From NCBI RefSeq assembly GCF_023101765.2, contig NC_064239.1:8811315-8875314 (forward strand): a DNA stretch of 64,000 bases, read 5' to 3'. The position numbers and the translations under genes were made by a program. Origin of the DNA: Spodoptera frugiperda (lineage: Eukaryota > Arthropoda > Insecta > Lepidoptera > Noctuidae). This document shows positions 22,101 through 32,528 of this stretch, in pieces; within the stretch, counting starts at the first letter, position 1; each line of letters opens with the position of its first letter. Below the pieces are notes generated by a model. The model was not told the origin of the DNA and made no database searches. It saw only the letters and a program-made list of their open reading frames with translations.

Positions 22101-25055
22101 CCAGCAAGGACCTCAGGTTTGTTATTGCAAAAAAATTTTGGAAAAGGTGCCAAGTAATCCTAAAATCACCAAGCATACAAGACATGAATGTGATGAAAGC
22201 TAAATAATAATATGTATTTATGGATCATAGTAGGTGGAAAACTATAAGGATTTTGTCCACGTGAGACAAATAGTACGAGCTGACGGATCACCTGATGGTA
22301 AGCAATCAGCATCGAAAATAGACACCCACAACACTAAAGGAGTTATAAAGTGGATTTGAGGGTTGGGGATTTGGGAATGGTGAGATTTGGGAGAGGCGAA
22401 TCCAGCCAATCTTTAATGGAAATTAAATACTTTTTTTGCAGATCGATAATGACATGTTCACTAAAGTCATGGGCTACATTGATGCTGGAAAGAAGGGTGG
22501 TGCCCGTTGCGTAGCTGGTGGAGCGCGCCAAGGCAACGTTGGTTACTTCGTTCAGCCCACCGTCTTCGCTGACGTCAAGGATGACATGAAAATCGCCAGG
22601 GAAGAAGTAAGTCAGAATATTATTCGAAATACTCAGGAATTTACAATTGTCTATTGAGAAACGTGGGTCATCAGATCATTAAAGACTTGAACTTAGAACC
22701 TCAAAAGAAGAATAACAAATCTTTCAACGAAGGATTTTGATAGCAACTTAATAGAAGTTCATTGTGACTAACAAAGAGCTTCCAGCAAGTGTAGAAACCG
22801 TATTTCATTTCTCAATGTTTTTTTTTGTCTCATTTGGTATTAAACGTATTTATATCAAGTATCAAATAACAAAGAGCTTCATCAGCAAGTGTAGAAACCA
22901 GTATGATTATTGAAGCATTCAATACATTATATAGGGTCTAAATCAAACAAAATCTTTTGTTTCCGTTTCCTTAGTAAAGACATCAAATATTTTTCTCTTC
23001 ACCAGATCTTTGGACCCGTCCAGAGCATCCTCAAATTCGAGACCTTCGAAGAGGTTGTGGACCGTGCCAACGACTCCAACTACGGTTTGGGTGCTGGTGT
23101 GATCACCAACGACATCACCACAGCCCTGGCCTTCATCAAACATGTCCGCGCCGGATCCATGTGGTAAGACTCGAATTATAGCAATGAGATCAATATGTGA
23201 ATCTAGATTTTCAACCCTATTACGAAGCATTGAAATTGAAAATCTATTTTATGTTTATGACCGATTGAATAACGTTGACGTACCCATACAGTATTTGTTT
23301 CTGTATTTTATATGTGATGTTTATGTATTTCTTTTTTAGAGAAAAGCGATTGCTTTTCTTCTTGTGTACCAGGTCAAATGTTGTATATTAACCAATGTGT
23401 CGGATTTTGTTTGTCTTCAAAATTTCATTTAAAACTAACCCTCGAATACTGAAATGTCGCTCAATCTTAAATCACCGCTAAGGTACTTATTTAAAATGCG
23501 TCGTTTACAAGCTGTACATAGTATACAGCTAAAGATGTTCTTAAAAACATCTGTCTATCCACCAACGCATTTGAAACACCTCTATTATTGTGGATGTCAT
23601 CAGATAATCCGTCTTCTATATTGACTCTTATCCCTTGCTTAGACTGTAATTCAAGTTTTATAAGACTAGAAATAGTATTGGCTAATAGTCTTAAAAATTG
23701 AGCGATGTCGAAGTATTTAATAAAAACACGGTGAGGAAAAATTATTGTGAATTGCGTCTCAATAACAGTCTACGTGAACATTTATCGTGTTGTCCAAAGA
23801 TTCAAGACTTTAAATACATTTATTTAAAGTAAGTAAGTACTAATTATCATAATTTATGTGTCACTGTACTTAAACTGTTTACTAAATCGATCCATTAAAT
23901 AAAATAATGTGCTCATTTATAACGTGTCACAAACAATGCTTAGTTTCATAAATTACATAATTTTATTTCTTCTACTTTACCCGCTATTTTCGACTTACTT
24001 ACACGCTACATTTTCGAAGAATAATTACATGTCCATCCATTTTCATTTAAGAGCGTTTAGGCACGGGGTTCACACAAACTTTACAGTCTAAACTGACGGA
24101 TTTTAATGAAACTTGCTATTCATACGCAACATACACATATCGAGGTCTTCCCAATCACCAATTCTTCAACAACCCTTAAATTCGTAACCCCCAAAAGGCC
24201 GGCAACGCACTTGTAACGCCTCTAGTGTTTCGGGTATCCATGGGCGGCGGCAATTGCTTACCATCAGATGATCTGCCGGCTTATTTCGGTAAATGAGCCG
24301 GTGCTTATACCATAAAAAAAACATTTAAGATCACCCCAACTTTGTGTTTTTGCTTTTAAAAAATCTTTGCTTAACTTACAAATTTCATTTCTTTTAACTT
24401 CTTTCTTGTTCTTTTCATCTTACATTTGGTGTTGGTCTTCTTTTTGATTCCTCTTCATAATATTTGTTTTTTTTTTATGAAAACTTAATACCGTATAAAA
24501 TTTTAGGGTCAACACCTACGACCAGGTCTCCCCACAGACTCCATTCGGAGGATTCAAGGACTCTGGTATTGGAAGGGAGATGTAAGTACTCAAACCTATT
24601 TTTCTAATCTTAAGGTAGAAATACATTAGCGTATTGTATATCTGTTTCTTATACTTACTATGATAAGAGACACACTTATCTTGTATGTAATAGCATAGGT
24701 TGCCAAATGCTTGCAGTCACAACGATACACCACAAGAATGTATTTCTGGCTTTATATTTTAATTTTATATTACTTTTCCAATGTTCAGATCTTAGTATTA
24801 ATGCCCTAAAATATCTTTATAGATATCTTATTAAACATTTAAAAATATATTTCATAGATTAATCTTGTAATCCAATGTAAACGTGCATACTTACTACTCT
24901 TTACAATTAGAAAAGCATTCTCGATCTCATCAAACCTTTTTAAAAATATTATCAAATAATTTTTTTTATGACTTTTCAGGGGTGAAGACGGTATCTTACA
25001 GTACCTGGAAACCAAGACCGTTTCCTTCAGCCTACCTAAGAAGCCTCAACTGTGA
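13114..25055 (+). CDS. ALDH-A: cytosolic ALDH1-type aldehyde dehydrogenase, isoform a
   Basis: Eleven coding exons, all GT-AG: 13114-13143, 14156-14260, 14688-14955, 17402-17518, 17909-18096, 20156-20258, 21935-22116, 22442-22606, 23006-23163, 24507-24581, 24980-25055; 488 residues. It oxidises aldehydes to acids with NAD(P)+. Conserved residues: PWNYP with Asn157 (oxyanion), FTGSTEVG near 231-238 (cofactor fold), LELGGKS with general base Glu256, and FANAGQCC with nucleophile Cys290. Length and motifs fit the ALDH1/2 group; no mitochondrial presequence is visible, so cytosolic. The start MAKVEIKYTK is a 30-nt exon just like that of ALDH-B. All exon lengths and phases equal those of ALDH-B at 39258-46062. 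A second set of the last two exons follows (25328-25934). Substrate (retinal, pheromone, food or peroxidation aldehydes) cannot be told from sequence. Confidence 0.95.
15365..15600 (+). repeat. Dispersed lepidopteran repeat with a CTGT microsatellite
   Basis: 'aacccccgacgcaaaaagag', then about seven 'gtct' units at 15408-15434, then 'ggcatcataactcccgaacg' and 'gttgagccgttttaaagtta'. This layout is recurrent in moth introns. It lies in intron 3 of ALDH-A. Confidence 0.6.
15946..16384. mobile_element. Fold-back MITE with 145-bp arms
   Basis: Arms 15946-16090 and 16240-16384 are inverted near-copies ('aaaccccgacacaaaaactt' outside, 'gttgggggaccgc' inside), with a 149-bp loop that is richer in GC. 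No coding capacity. It lies in intron 3 of ALDH-A. Confidence 0.8.
18126..18372 (+). mobile_element. MITE family M1 copy with an internal 81-bp tandem duplication
   Basis: Outer block 'taactttcgtgagacata' plus 'attattatgttatcggctta', then 'gaggaactcgactagtttca', 'catattcatgagcagcattt' and a CG-rich centre. The first 81 bp after 'gagaca' occur twice (18159-18239 and 18240-18320), differing at a few bases. It lies in intron 5 of ALDH-A, starting 30 bp after the exon 5 donor. Confidence 0.75.
18620..18715 (-). repeat. Degraded tRNA-SINE T2 tail
   Basis: 'atcacatgtaataggaaata' and 'atttctcgaaatga' echo the 3' half of the fuller copies at 20965 and 54187. Confidence 0.4.
19575..19815 (+). mobile_element. 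MITE family M1, second copy
   Basis: Same outer and inner blocks as the copy at 18126 ('ttttattataactttcgtga', 'gaggaactcgattggtttca', 'gctcatattcatgagcagca'), followed by the inverted 'ggcttgaaactagtcgag'. The ends form a long inverted repeat. It lies in intron 5 of ALDH-A. Confidence 0.7.
20289..20540 (+). mobile_element. Metulj-like SINE (diverged)
   Basis: Starts 'ttgtgggagagccatgcttc'; later blocks 'gaaaggccggcaaaggac', 'gttgcgggtgtccacgggct' and 'cgcttaccatgaaccatctg' show the same order as the copy at 9082. It lies in intron 6 of ALDH-A, about 30 bp after the donor. Confidence 0.65.
20965..21150 (-). mobile_element. tRNA-derived SINE (family T2)
   Basis: On the minus strand a tRNA-like head with B-box ('cggcttcgattcccgggttg') leads into 'ttactgggattttttgggtt' and ends near 'cctgttacatgggatttata'. 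It matches the better-preserved copy at 54187-54367. Confidence 0.7.
21490..21655 (+). mobile_element. SINE-like element N1, copy 5
   Basis: Plus-strand N1 from 'tccggagctgcggactac' to 'ggatgattttcccc' and an A-rich tail. It lies in intron 6 of ALDH-A. Confidence 0.75.
22262..22400 (-). repeat. Metulj-like SINE fragment
   Basis: Contains 'gacggatcacctgatggtaa' and 'gcaatcagcatcg', the inverse of the family tail; the rest is diverged. It lies between ALDH-A exons 7 and 8. Confidence 0.55.
24130..24318 (+). repeat. Metulj-like SINE 3' half
   Basis: 'caacaacccttaaattcgta', 'aaaaggccggcaacgcactt', 'tgtttcgggtatccatgggc', ending 'ataccataaaaaaa'. It lies between ALDH-A exons 9 and 10a. Confidence 0.7.
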
Positions 25056-25071
25056 ACTGAAGAAAAAACTG

Positions 25072-25077
25072 AATAAA
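25072..25077 (+). terminator. Polyadenylation signal for ALDH-A isoform a
   Basis: AATAAA 17 nt after the isoform-a stop, with AT-rich and T-rich sequence downstream. It allows the transcript to end before exons 10b/11b, as needed for an alternative-last-exon scheme. Confidence 0.55.
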
Positions 25078-25327
25078 ATATTATCGTTTACTCTGAAATA
25101 TTATATATTCAAGTATATGCCAAATATAATGTGATATATTTTATACTAAACTTGTATATTTTTTGTAACGAATTATATAAACATGTATTTTTTTACTGTT
25201 GTTTAGTTTTATTTTCTAAAGTATATATGAATGTAATTTATTTATCATTGCTTCATAATAATGATATTTTATCTACAAGTATATATTTTATATATGTCTT
25301 AAAATAATATTTGCCTATCTTTTCCAG

Positions 25328-25934
25328 GGTTAACACCTATGAACACGTGACGCCTCAGACTCCCTTCGGTGGATTCAAGGAATCTGGAATTGGTCGTGAA
25401 TTGTAAGTAACATATTTACCTAATTTAGTTAAAAAGAGACTCAGACTCAGAACTAAAATGGTTCATGTAAATGATGACACATGGTGCGCACTAGCTCTGT
25501 TTGGACCTTTTGGACCTTGGCCGGACGCGCTACCGCGCTTTTCGATATTTTTTGTTCAAAAGATTACGAGTCAACTGTGGTGATGCTTCAAAGACTTTTA
25601 ATGCCAGAATGAAAGTCAATGTTTTTCTATATAAATGCTTTAAAGTACTCTTGGGGTAATAAAACAAGCTATATTATACAGTCATTTAAACAGACAAACA
25701 GAAAAATATAATTATTCAAATCTCTTTTTCAAAAAGATTTACCACAAGAGGGAGAGCATTCAAAGAGTTGATTTTGCATTAATTATTATTGATCTCGTGA
25801 AAAGTCATAATCACTTTTATTTCATTCAATATTAAAGTACATTTTTATTTGTTTGCAGGGGTGAGGACGGTATCCTGCAGTACTTGGAAAACAAGACCGT
25901 CTCCTTCAGCCTGCCCAAGAAACCTCAGCTTTAA
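25328..25934 (+). CDS. ALDH-A alternative last two exons (isoform b)
   Basis: Exons 10b (25328-25402) and 11b (25859-25934) duplicate exons 10a and 11a. They have the same lengths (75 and 76 nt), the same phases and good splice sites. 10b encodes VNTYEHVTPQTPFGG against VNTYDQVSPQTPFGG in 10a; 11b differs from 11a by a single residue (Asn for Thr in LENKTV) yet differs at many silent sites. That pattern means both sets have been kept by purifying selection for a long time. Joining exon 9 (ends 23163) to 10b gives another 488-residue enzyme. The varied region lies in the C-terminal catalytic/oligomerisation part. Alternatively it is the remnant of a further ALDH copy whose other exons were lost; the nearby coding ends and the absence of decay favour alternative use. 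Confidence 0.8.
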
Positions 25935-26306
25935 ACCAAAGGAACCAAATATCCCACCAATGTGGGTACATTAAATTAAACTACTATAATTTTATGTACC
26001 AAAAACTATATACCTGTTATTGATTAATTTGTGCAAATACAAAACAATCAATTTATTTTTTAAAGCATTTGTTTTATTTTTTCTTGGCTATTTTTATCTG
26101 AACTAAAAGAAGACTTAACATCACTTCAATCCTATTAATCTACTTATTACATTTTAAATTTAAATCACATATCTAGGCAGTTTAAATTTGTTATTAAATT
26201 TTAATTAAAAGTTCAATTTGCCAACTTTTATTAAAATAGTTATTTTTTAAATAATTTTGCTAAAATGCATAACGTACAATTCCAAATTCTGTATTAGGCA
26301 CTTCTT

Positions 26307-26400
26307 TTTTTTTTAAGGAGGAAAATCATTCAGTCATTTCTACAGCCTTGAGGGAGGCGAGAGGGAGTTCCTACTCGAGCCGCTAGGTAGTCCGCAGCTA
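26307..26400 (-). repeat. SINE-like element N1, copy 6 (internally deleted)
   Basis: Poly-T start then 'aggaggaaaatcattcagtc', 'gaggcgagagggag' and 'ccgctaggtagtccgcagct', with the middle of N1 missing. Confidence 0.65.
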
Positions 26401-26789
26401 TTAGGTACTATTAGATTTATTATTAGGTTATTAGGTACGCAGAAAACCCTAGAATCTTACTTAGGACTATCATAATAACACCTAAAATTTTGTCACCGAC
26501 AGTCATAGGCAGGTCAACATTCATGTTTGTCGATTTTTACAAAAACAAAATGATTTTTAGTCCATTCAATGCCCTTCATCCGCAAAAGTACTTAACTCTT
26601 TCAATAACAAACAATAGCGACAAACAATTATCCCTGTGTGCCTATCTTTTATCTTTTAATAACCATTTATAAACCATTTCAAAGCAACCAACCATGAAAT
26701 AAAAACAAATTCATATTCAATTCAATAGATGAATATTAAACCTTTTACTATTTTGTCGTGTGTTACGTATTAGTATTAAATAGTACACG

Positions 26790-28836
26790 ATGGCAAAATA
26801 TGGTACTTCTATTGTTTTGATTTCAATTGTTTTACTCGTTACAACTTCTGTGGTAGAATATGTAAGTTATATCTTTATTTTCTTTTATTATTACCTCTCA
26901 TTATTTATTGTAGTTACACCAAAAGCATAGAAAGAGTTCTTAAAATTATTTAAATAGACAGCTTTATCACTTACTGCATATCCATACATATTATTCATAA
27001 TTAAGTAGATTGACTTTGTAACTAACCTACGAAATAAAATATTTTTCTAATAGCCTAAGTTACTCCTCCGTACCCTCGAGTTTGCTTTACGTTTAAAGTA
27101 ATCGAAACGGGAGCGCGTTCGGCACTCTGATTGGTTGGTTTATTCGAGCCGGCCAAACAGAGCCGAACGCGTTCTCATTTCATTTGCGTTCAACGTAAAG
27201 CAAACTAATACTAAGGATACAGTCAGCTTACCTGTCAGTAAAGGTCCAGTCAAATTCGGAATATGTTTTTTTTTTAATAATTCCAGGGAGATTTTGATTT
27301 AAGAGTGGTAAGCTACGAAGTATGCAAGGCCCCAAAAAAAATTAACTGCTGTGACGTCACAGCGTATACGTATGACAACATCTGGATTAAATATGACGTC
27401 ACCACTAAAGAGAATATGACTGCAATCAAAGTAAGTATGGCGTTCTGATTTTTAGAAGAGTATTCATCAGAATAAGAATTACGATGAAGACGGAAAATTA
27501 AACCTGTATCGAAACGAGAGCGCACGTTCGGCGATCTGATTGGTTAGTTTATTCGAGGCCGGCCAATCAGGGCACCGAAAGCGCTCTCGTTTAAGTTTTT
27601 TTAACAAACTCGTACTAAGTGTACTGAACTACACACCGAAATAAGTCAATCAAATATATTAAAAAAGTATGAAATACAAATATATTTTATTGCCAGATTC
27701 AATTATTGTAATAGCGTAACAGAATTATGAATAAGAAAACTCAATCAACCTAACTGACAATTCGATTTAATAGTGGGCTTCAGGTCTTTTTGGAACATGA
27801 TCGCAAAACGTATCTAATCAGAGTTTTGGAAATTAACGTCTCGTGTAAGACAACAAAGACACATTGGATCCGCGTTACTGTATGCATTTTCCATTTTCAG
27901 GCTCTATTTGTCGGTTCTTTAAACAACAAGGAGTTGATCAGATTCCGTGTGAACGACATGTGTACACACATCTTCTTCAAACCTTTGATATTGGCTGCCT
28001 TCAATTTGACTGACAGCTGCGGTATATTTAAAGTAAGTGAAATATAGGTAAATCTAAAAAGCAGAAGGCGGGTGGAGCATGTAGACCTATTAGTTCAATA
28101 GTGAATTGTCACAGGCTGTTGATATTAATGCCTTAAACTTGACCCAGACTTAGCTCGAAGGAGACCTAGTTAATTACATAACATACATATCTATACTAAT
28201 ATTATAAAGCTGAAGAGTTTGTTTGTTTGAACGCGCTAATCTCAGGAACTACTGGTCTAATTTGAATAATTGTTTTTGTGTTGGATAGCGCATTTATCAA
28301 GGAAGGTTATAGGCTATAAATCATTACGCCACGATCAATAGGAACCGAGCAGTGCGGGTGAAACCGCGCGGAAGTAGCTAGTTACATATAAGTATACTGA
28401 AGTCCCATAATGTATAATATAAACTTTCCCCACACTAGGATTTTCTTCTGTGTCGTGGTAACGTTTACAAACATACAATTTCACAATCACATTACATGCA
28501 GACCCGGAACAGCAATTTATGGATCACACAAAGAGTTGCCTCGGGAACACACTACACATAATATAGGCGATGTCCCGGCCACTGCGTCCTCAATGCAGTC
28601 TTAAAAACGCACATCTCAAAACCATTTATAAAATTGAAAATATCTAATTCTTCTTTCAGGGACACCACGCTTTCCGCGTAGACGTGCGAGCGACAACCCG
28701 AAATCTCTATGGTGGCAAGTTCATGTATGGAAATTGGAGTTACAAAGTCTCATTCTTCAACGACAAATGCAACTTACATTGTGGCTTGATGCGGCTAGCT
28801 GTTACTCCTAGGAACAAGATTGAAGCGTTGTTTTAA
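26790..28836 (+). CDS. Small secreted cysteine-rich glycoprotein S1
   Basis: Four coding exons, all phase 0 and GT-AG: 26790-26861, 27287-27430, 27901-28032, 28660-28836; 174 residues. Exon 1 is a signal peptide (MAKYGTSIVL followed by a hydrophobic core ISIVLLVTT). Exon 2 carries C-x7-C, exon 3 C-x18-C with the sequon NLT just before the second Cys, exon 4 GNWS and C-x3-C (CNLHC). The same framework stands in S0, S2 and S3, so this is a tandem family. I cannot assign it to a named family; the rhythm of cysteines and the KG/Y-F pattern loosely recall the insect DUF1091 group, but I would not rely on that. Probable role: an extracellular protein; function unknown. Start chosen because it directly precedes the only hydrophobic leader in frame. 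Confidence 0.88.
27080..27215. repeat. Short fold-back MITE (family M3), copy 1
   Basis: 'gagtttgctttacgtttaaa', 'gtaatcgaaacgggagcgcg', 'ctctgattggttggtttatt', then inverted 'caacgtaaagcaaactaat'. The core is itself a hairpin (gagcgcgttcgg / ccgaacgcgttctc). It lies in intron 1 of S1; other copies at 27505 and 34215. Confidence 0.7.
27505..27612. repeat. Short fold-back MITE (family M3), copy 2
   Basis: 'cgaaacgagagcgcacgttc', 'tctgattggttagtttattc', 'ccggccaatcagggc' and the inverted 'gcgctctcgttt'. It lies in intron 2 of S1. Confidence 0.65.
28191..28381 (+). repeat. Dispersed RTE-like 3' tail
   Basis: 'ctatactaatattataaagc' at the start and 'gaaaccgcgcggaagtagct' at the end, a common moth repeat. 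Related pieces at 1677-1730, 7338-7445, 17595-17660, 33040-33185, 39522-39705, 40685-40850, 53620-53795 and 54440-54772. It lies in intron 3 of S1. Confidence 0.6.
28425..28568 (-). mobile_element. tRNA-derived SINE (family T1), truncated
   Basis: Minus-strand T1 body ('ccacgacacagaagaaaatc', 'gggtctgcatgtaatgtga'). The tRNA head is nearly lost. It lies in intron 3 of S1. Confidence 0.6.
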
Positions 28837-28982
28837 ATTATCATAATATTTACATGTCAGCTATAGAAAGCCACACGACTACTAAGAACTTAAGCATAGG
28901 ATTCCCTCAAGACATGCATCCAATGGCTCTTTACGACGTTCACACGTGGATGGGTGGACGTCCTACGGTGTCTTTACCGTAT

Positions 28983-31385
28983 ATACAGGGTTAAAGGGTA
29001 AGTCGACCTAAATCCTTTAAGACGTGATAGTTTACATCATTCCTGACTGATTTGACCATGGGACCCCATATCCCAAACTTAACCGTTTTCAAATTATCGG
29101 CATTTTAACTTTTTTGATAAAATTTCCCATTTTTTTGGCTATTTCTCCCTTGTTTTGTCTTTGGTGGCTAAAGGACATCGGGCGTTTTTTACCCGATTTT
29201 TTAAAAGTCGCGAACATAAACCAAAACATTTTTAAATGATAGTGTTTGCAATCATATTTAATATTGTGTAGTTATTTTGATTCACAATAATGGGAAAATG
29301 GAAATAATTAGTAAAATGAAAATGATATTTTAAGTTGACTATTTTTCCTAATTACTAAACGACCGCTCAGTAAGTTAAAATATCACTCCGTGGTATTTTT
29401 GTAAATCCAATCAGGCTAAATCCGGCAAGTTGATGTGCATGTTTCGTTCTCACTCTCGCCCATAGTCTTAAAACTGGTATTATGTTGCGCTCGCGCAGGT
29501 AGCTAGCTTATCTTACTACATCGCAGTCCTTCGTCATCATCATCGCAGTCCTTCGCCAAAAGTTAAGAGAAAAATATGTTGTTTTAATTATTTTTGATTC
29601 CCTTTTTCCTCTTCAATTATTGCCCAAAAACATTTATAAATATTTTTTAAATGTCCATTTTCTCCTTATTGCCACGACCCACAGAAATGGGAACTATACC
29701 ATTGTGAACTAGATTTAATTGCCTATCCACCGTACCTAATTTTATTTTTGTTCGCCGTAGGTAAGTGTCCCATACAAAAATGCCCGATGTTCTTTTGTTT
29801 TGTTTTTGCTTTTTTGTGTAGTAGATTAGTTGCTTTATTATTTAGAAAACTAAAACTGTAAATAACTGTACCAACTGAGTCGTAGCAGACGATCGAATGT
29901 TAAAAAAGTAAATAAATTTGTGATAAGTTGTTTTTCTTTGTAAGATATTTAAAGAAAAGTCTATGACAACTGTTCTGCAAATGTGCGTTAAAATATCTAC
30001 AATTCTTCAGCTTTCTGATAAGGTATAACATGATAGGGAATAATTTGAATTCTTTGCCAAAACGTCGATGAAGTACTACAAGGTAGTAATAAGAATATCG
30101 ATATTTAAGCTTCAAATTTAACTTGAGTCAGATTACAAAATAAAACAAACTGGTTCACTTCACTTCAGAAGGAGTGTCAGGGAGTGGCTTTTTTTGAGTG
30201 GAGAAAATCATCCAATGTCTTCTCCCACCTTGGGCGAGGCGAGAGGGAGTGTCAGACTCTTACTGACTAAAAACCACCCTGTTCCTTCTCCTGCTTTTCG
30301 AGCCGGAGCCCCGGTAAACCCGCTAGGTAGTCCGCAGCTCCGGATCAGGCATCAGCCCTACTGGGCCCCATCTGTGGTGGTCTGATGGCTCTTTGAGGCG
30401 CACACATAAAAATCCATAGGGGTCAGGTCTGAACTTCTAGCTGGCCACGGTACAGGTCCGCCTCTCCCGATCCACTTATTGGGATAATTAGTGTCCAGTG
30501 CGGGCCTGCGGACGGCGAGCAAGGGTAGCTCACCGCCCGAACAGAACCAGACCCGTGCGTGCGACGCGTAGCGTTCCGCGCGCGCCTCAAAGAGCCATCA
30601 GACCACCACAGATGGAGCCCAGTTGGGCTGATGCCTGATCCGGAGCTGCGGACTACCTAGCGGGTTTACCGGGGCTCCGGCTCGAAAAGCAGGAGAAGGA
30701 ACAGGGTGGTTTTTAGTCAGTAAGAGTCTGACACTCCCTCTCGCCTCGCCCAAGGTGGGAGAAATCATTGGATGATTTTCTCCACTCAAAAAAAAAGCCA
30801 CTCCCTGACACTCCTTCTGAAGTGAAGTGAACCAGTTTGTTTTATTTTGTTATCTGACTCAAGTTAAATTTGAAGCTTAAATATCGATATTCTTATTACT
30901 ACCTTGTAGTACTTCATCGATGTTTTGGCAAAGAATTCAAATTATTCCCTATCATGTTATACCTTATCAGAAAGCTGAAGAATTGTAGATATTTTAACGC
31001 ACATTTGCAGAACAGTTGTCATAGACTTTTTTTTAAATATCTTACAAAGAAAAACAACTTATCACAATTTTATTTACTTTTGTTAACATTCGATCGTCTG
31101 CTACGACTCAGTTGGTACAGTTATTTACAGTTTTAGTTTTCTAAATAATAAAGCAACTAATCTACTACACAAAAAAGCAAAAACAAAACAAAATTTAGCC
31201 ACCAAAGACAAAACAAGGGAGAAATAGCCAAAAAAATGGGAAATTTTATCAAAAAAGTTAAAATGCCGATAATTTGAAAACGGTTAAGTTTGGGATATGG
31301 GGTCCCATGGTCAAATCAGTCAGGAATGATGTAAACTATCACGTCTTAAAGGATTTAGGTCGACTTACCCTTTAACCCTGTATAT
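28983..31385. mobile_element. 2.4-kb near-perfect palindrome (fold-back element)
   Basis: Outer arms 28983-29172 and about 31194-31385 and inner arms 29793-30401 and 30582-31193 are inverted copies of each other, about 0.8 kb per side, with few differences. The loop (30402-30581, 180 bp) is GC-rich. The ends read 'tacagggttaaagggtaa' outward-in on both sides, bordered by TATA. Each arm holds an N1 SINE-like segment (30186-30401 and 30582-30797). Apart from the SINE part there is no coding content. It lies between S1 and S2. Confidence 0.9.
29173..29792. mobile_element. 620-bp insertion confined to the left arm of the palindrome
   Basis: The right arm reads straight through at the matching point (31193/31194: 'acaaaacaaaatttagccac'), whereas the left arm is interrupted. 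The interrupting segment has inverted ends: 'ggacatcgggcgttttt' at the left and the reverse complement of 'gaacatcgggcattttt' at the right. It is non-coding. No target-site duplication is visible. A precise deletion from the right arm is the alternative. Confidence 0.7.
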
Positions 31386-31534
31386 GACTTTAAACCTTTT
31401 TGCCCCAACGTTAGATTTAAATAAATTTTAATTCTTGTCTTATAAAATGTATTTTATTTCACCAAGTAGGTACCTAAGTATATAGGCACTAGTGAGTTAA
31501 AGACATAGTAACTTCAGTCAGGATGATGTAGAAA

Positions 31535-31640
31535 AGTTGTTCAATAAAGAAACTAGCTTTTCTCCATTAATTTACGTGAGTAAACCGTGATTTTTAGTTA
31601 ATTTTGTACGTCTCACGACCGTTATTATAAAACGGCCATA
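31535..31640. repeat. MITE-like repeat (family M2), partial
   Basis: 'aaactagcttttctccatta', 'atttacgtgagtaaaccgtg', 'tttttagttaattttgtacg', 'tctcacgaccgtta', as in the copies at 36010 and 63840. Confidence 0.55.
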
Positions 31641-32528
31641 GGTTCTGATGGCAAGCGGTAAACGCGCGTTTCAATAACGCCTGAATAAAATGTATGTAGT
31701 TGTAAACGCGCGCTTAACGCTCGCCATCTGAACATAGGCTTAGACTCACACTACCGTACCATGTTACACTAATCTTCTTTATACATACCTTTGTCCTATT
31801 TTTACCTTTTTATCACCATGAAGCAAATACAAAGAAAAAATGTCGTAACCAGATTTCCCTTTAAAATGATGCGTGACACTCTACGGGGAGCATGAGACGT
31901 TACGAGCCACGGCCCTCTCTATTTTCCATCTAGTGACCCATACTACAAAAACGGTCCACATTTTAATGCGCCACTTATAATATATCCACAATTCCACACC
32001 TTTTTACTTATGAGGCAGGGCCGTTTATTTATAAGGCAGAGAAGAGCCGTTTTTTATATCCCCGTATGCGTACACTGGCACATTTACACTATGGCATCTC
32101 CTCTTTGTACTTATTTCATGATTATCCCTACCATCTGATGAAACGATAACCTTTGAACACGAAGACTGTTCCTAAGCAACTTTATTGGACATACAAGACA
32201 GGATTGGTTGTCTTGCTCAGGACCGCCAAGAATGAGGAAGAATAGAAGAAGTCTACGTCAAAATGTGGACATAGAAAGGGCTGTTGTGGTTGAACGAAGC
32301 TAATAAAACATGTCATTAAACCTTCGATGAATAATAAGCTTGATAGTAGGTCATTTAGTAAAAAAGAGCTACTCTCATACGAGAGTAGATCTAGCTCATT
32401 GGCGCTTAATCATTAGGAACCAACCGACCGTGCTATACGTTGAACAATTTACTATTTCAAATGACAGCTCGAGCTAAAATCGTTTCGTGGAATAAACCTC
32501 CATTTAATTTAAAAAGTACGCCGACGCT
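31641..32528. other. Intergenic between palindrome and S2, nothing recognised
   Basis: No open frame with support and no repeat I can match within this window. Confidence 0.45.

Noticed and set aside
30194..30801. Mirror-image open frames encoding an RGSVRLLLTKNHPVP-type peptide
   Set aside because: The same peptide appears wherever N1 occurs (1377, 6523, 10886); it is a translation of the repeat, not a gene.
28983..31385. Interpretation of the palindrome as an LTR retrotransposon
   Set aside because: The repeats are inverted, not direct, and there are no gag or pol frames.
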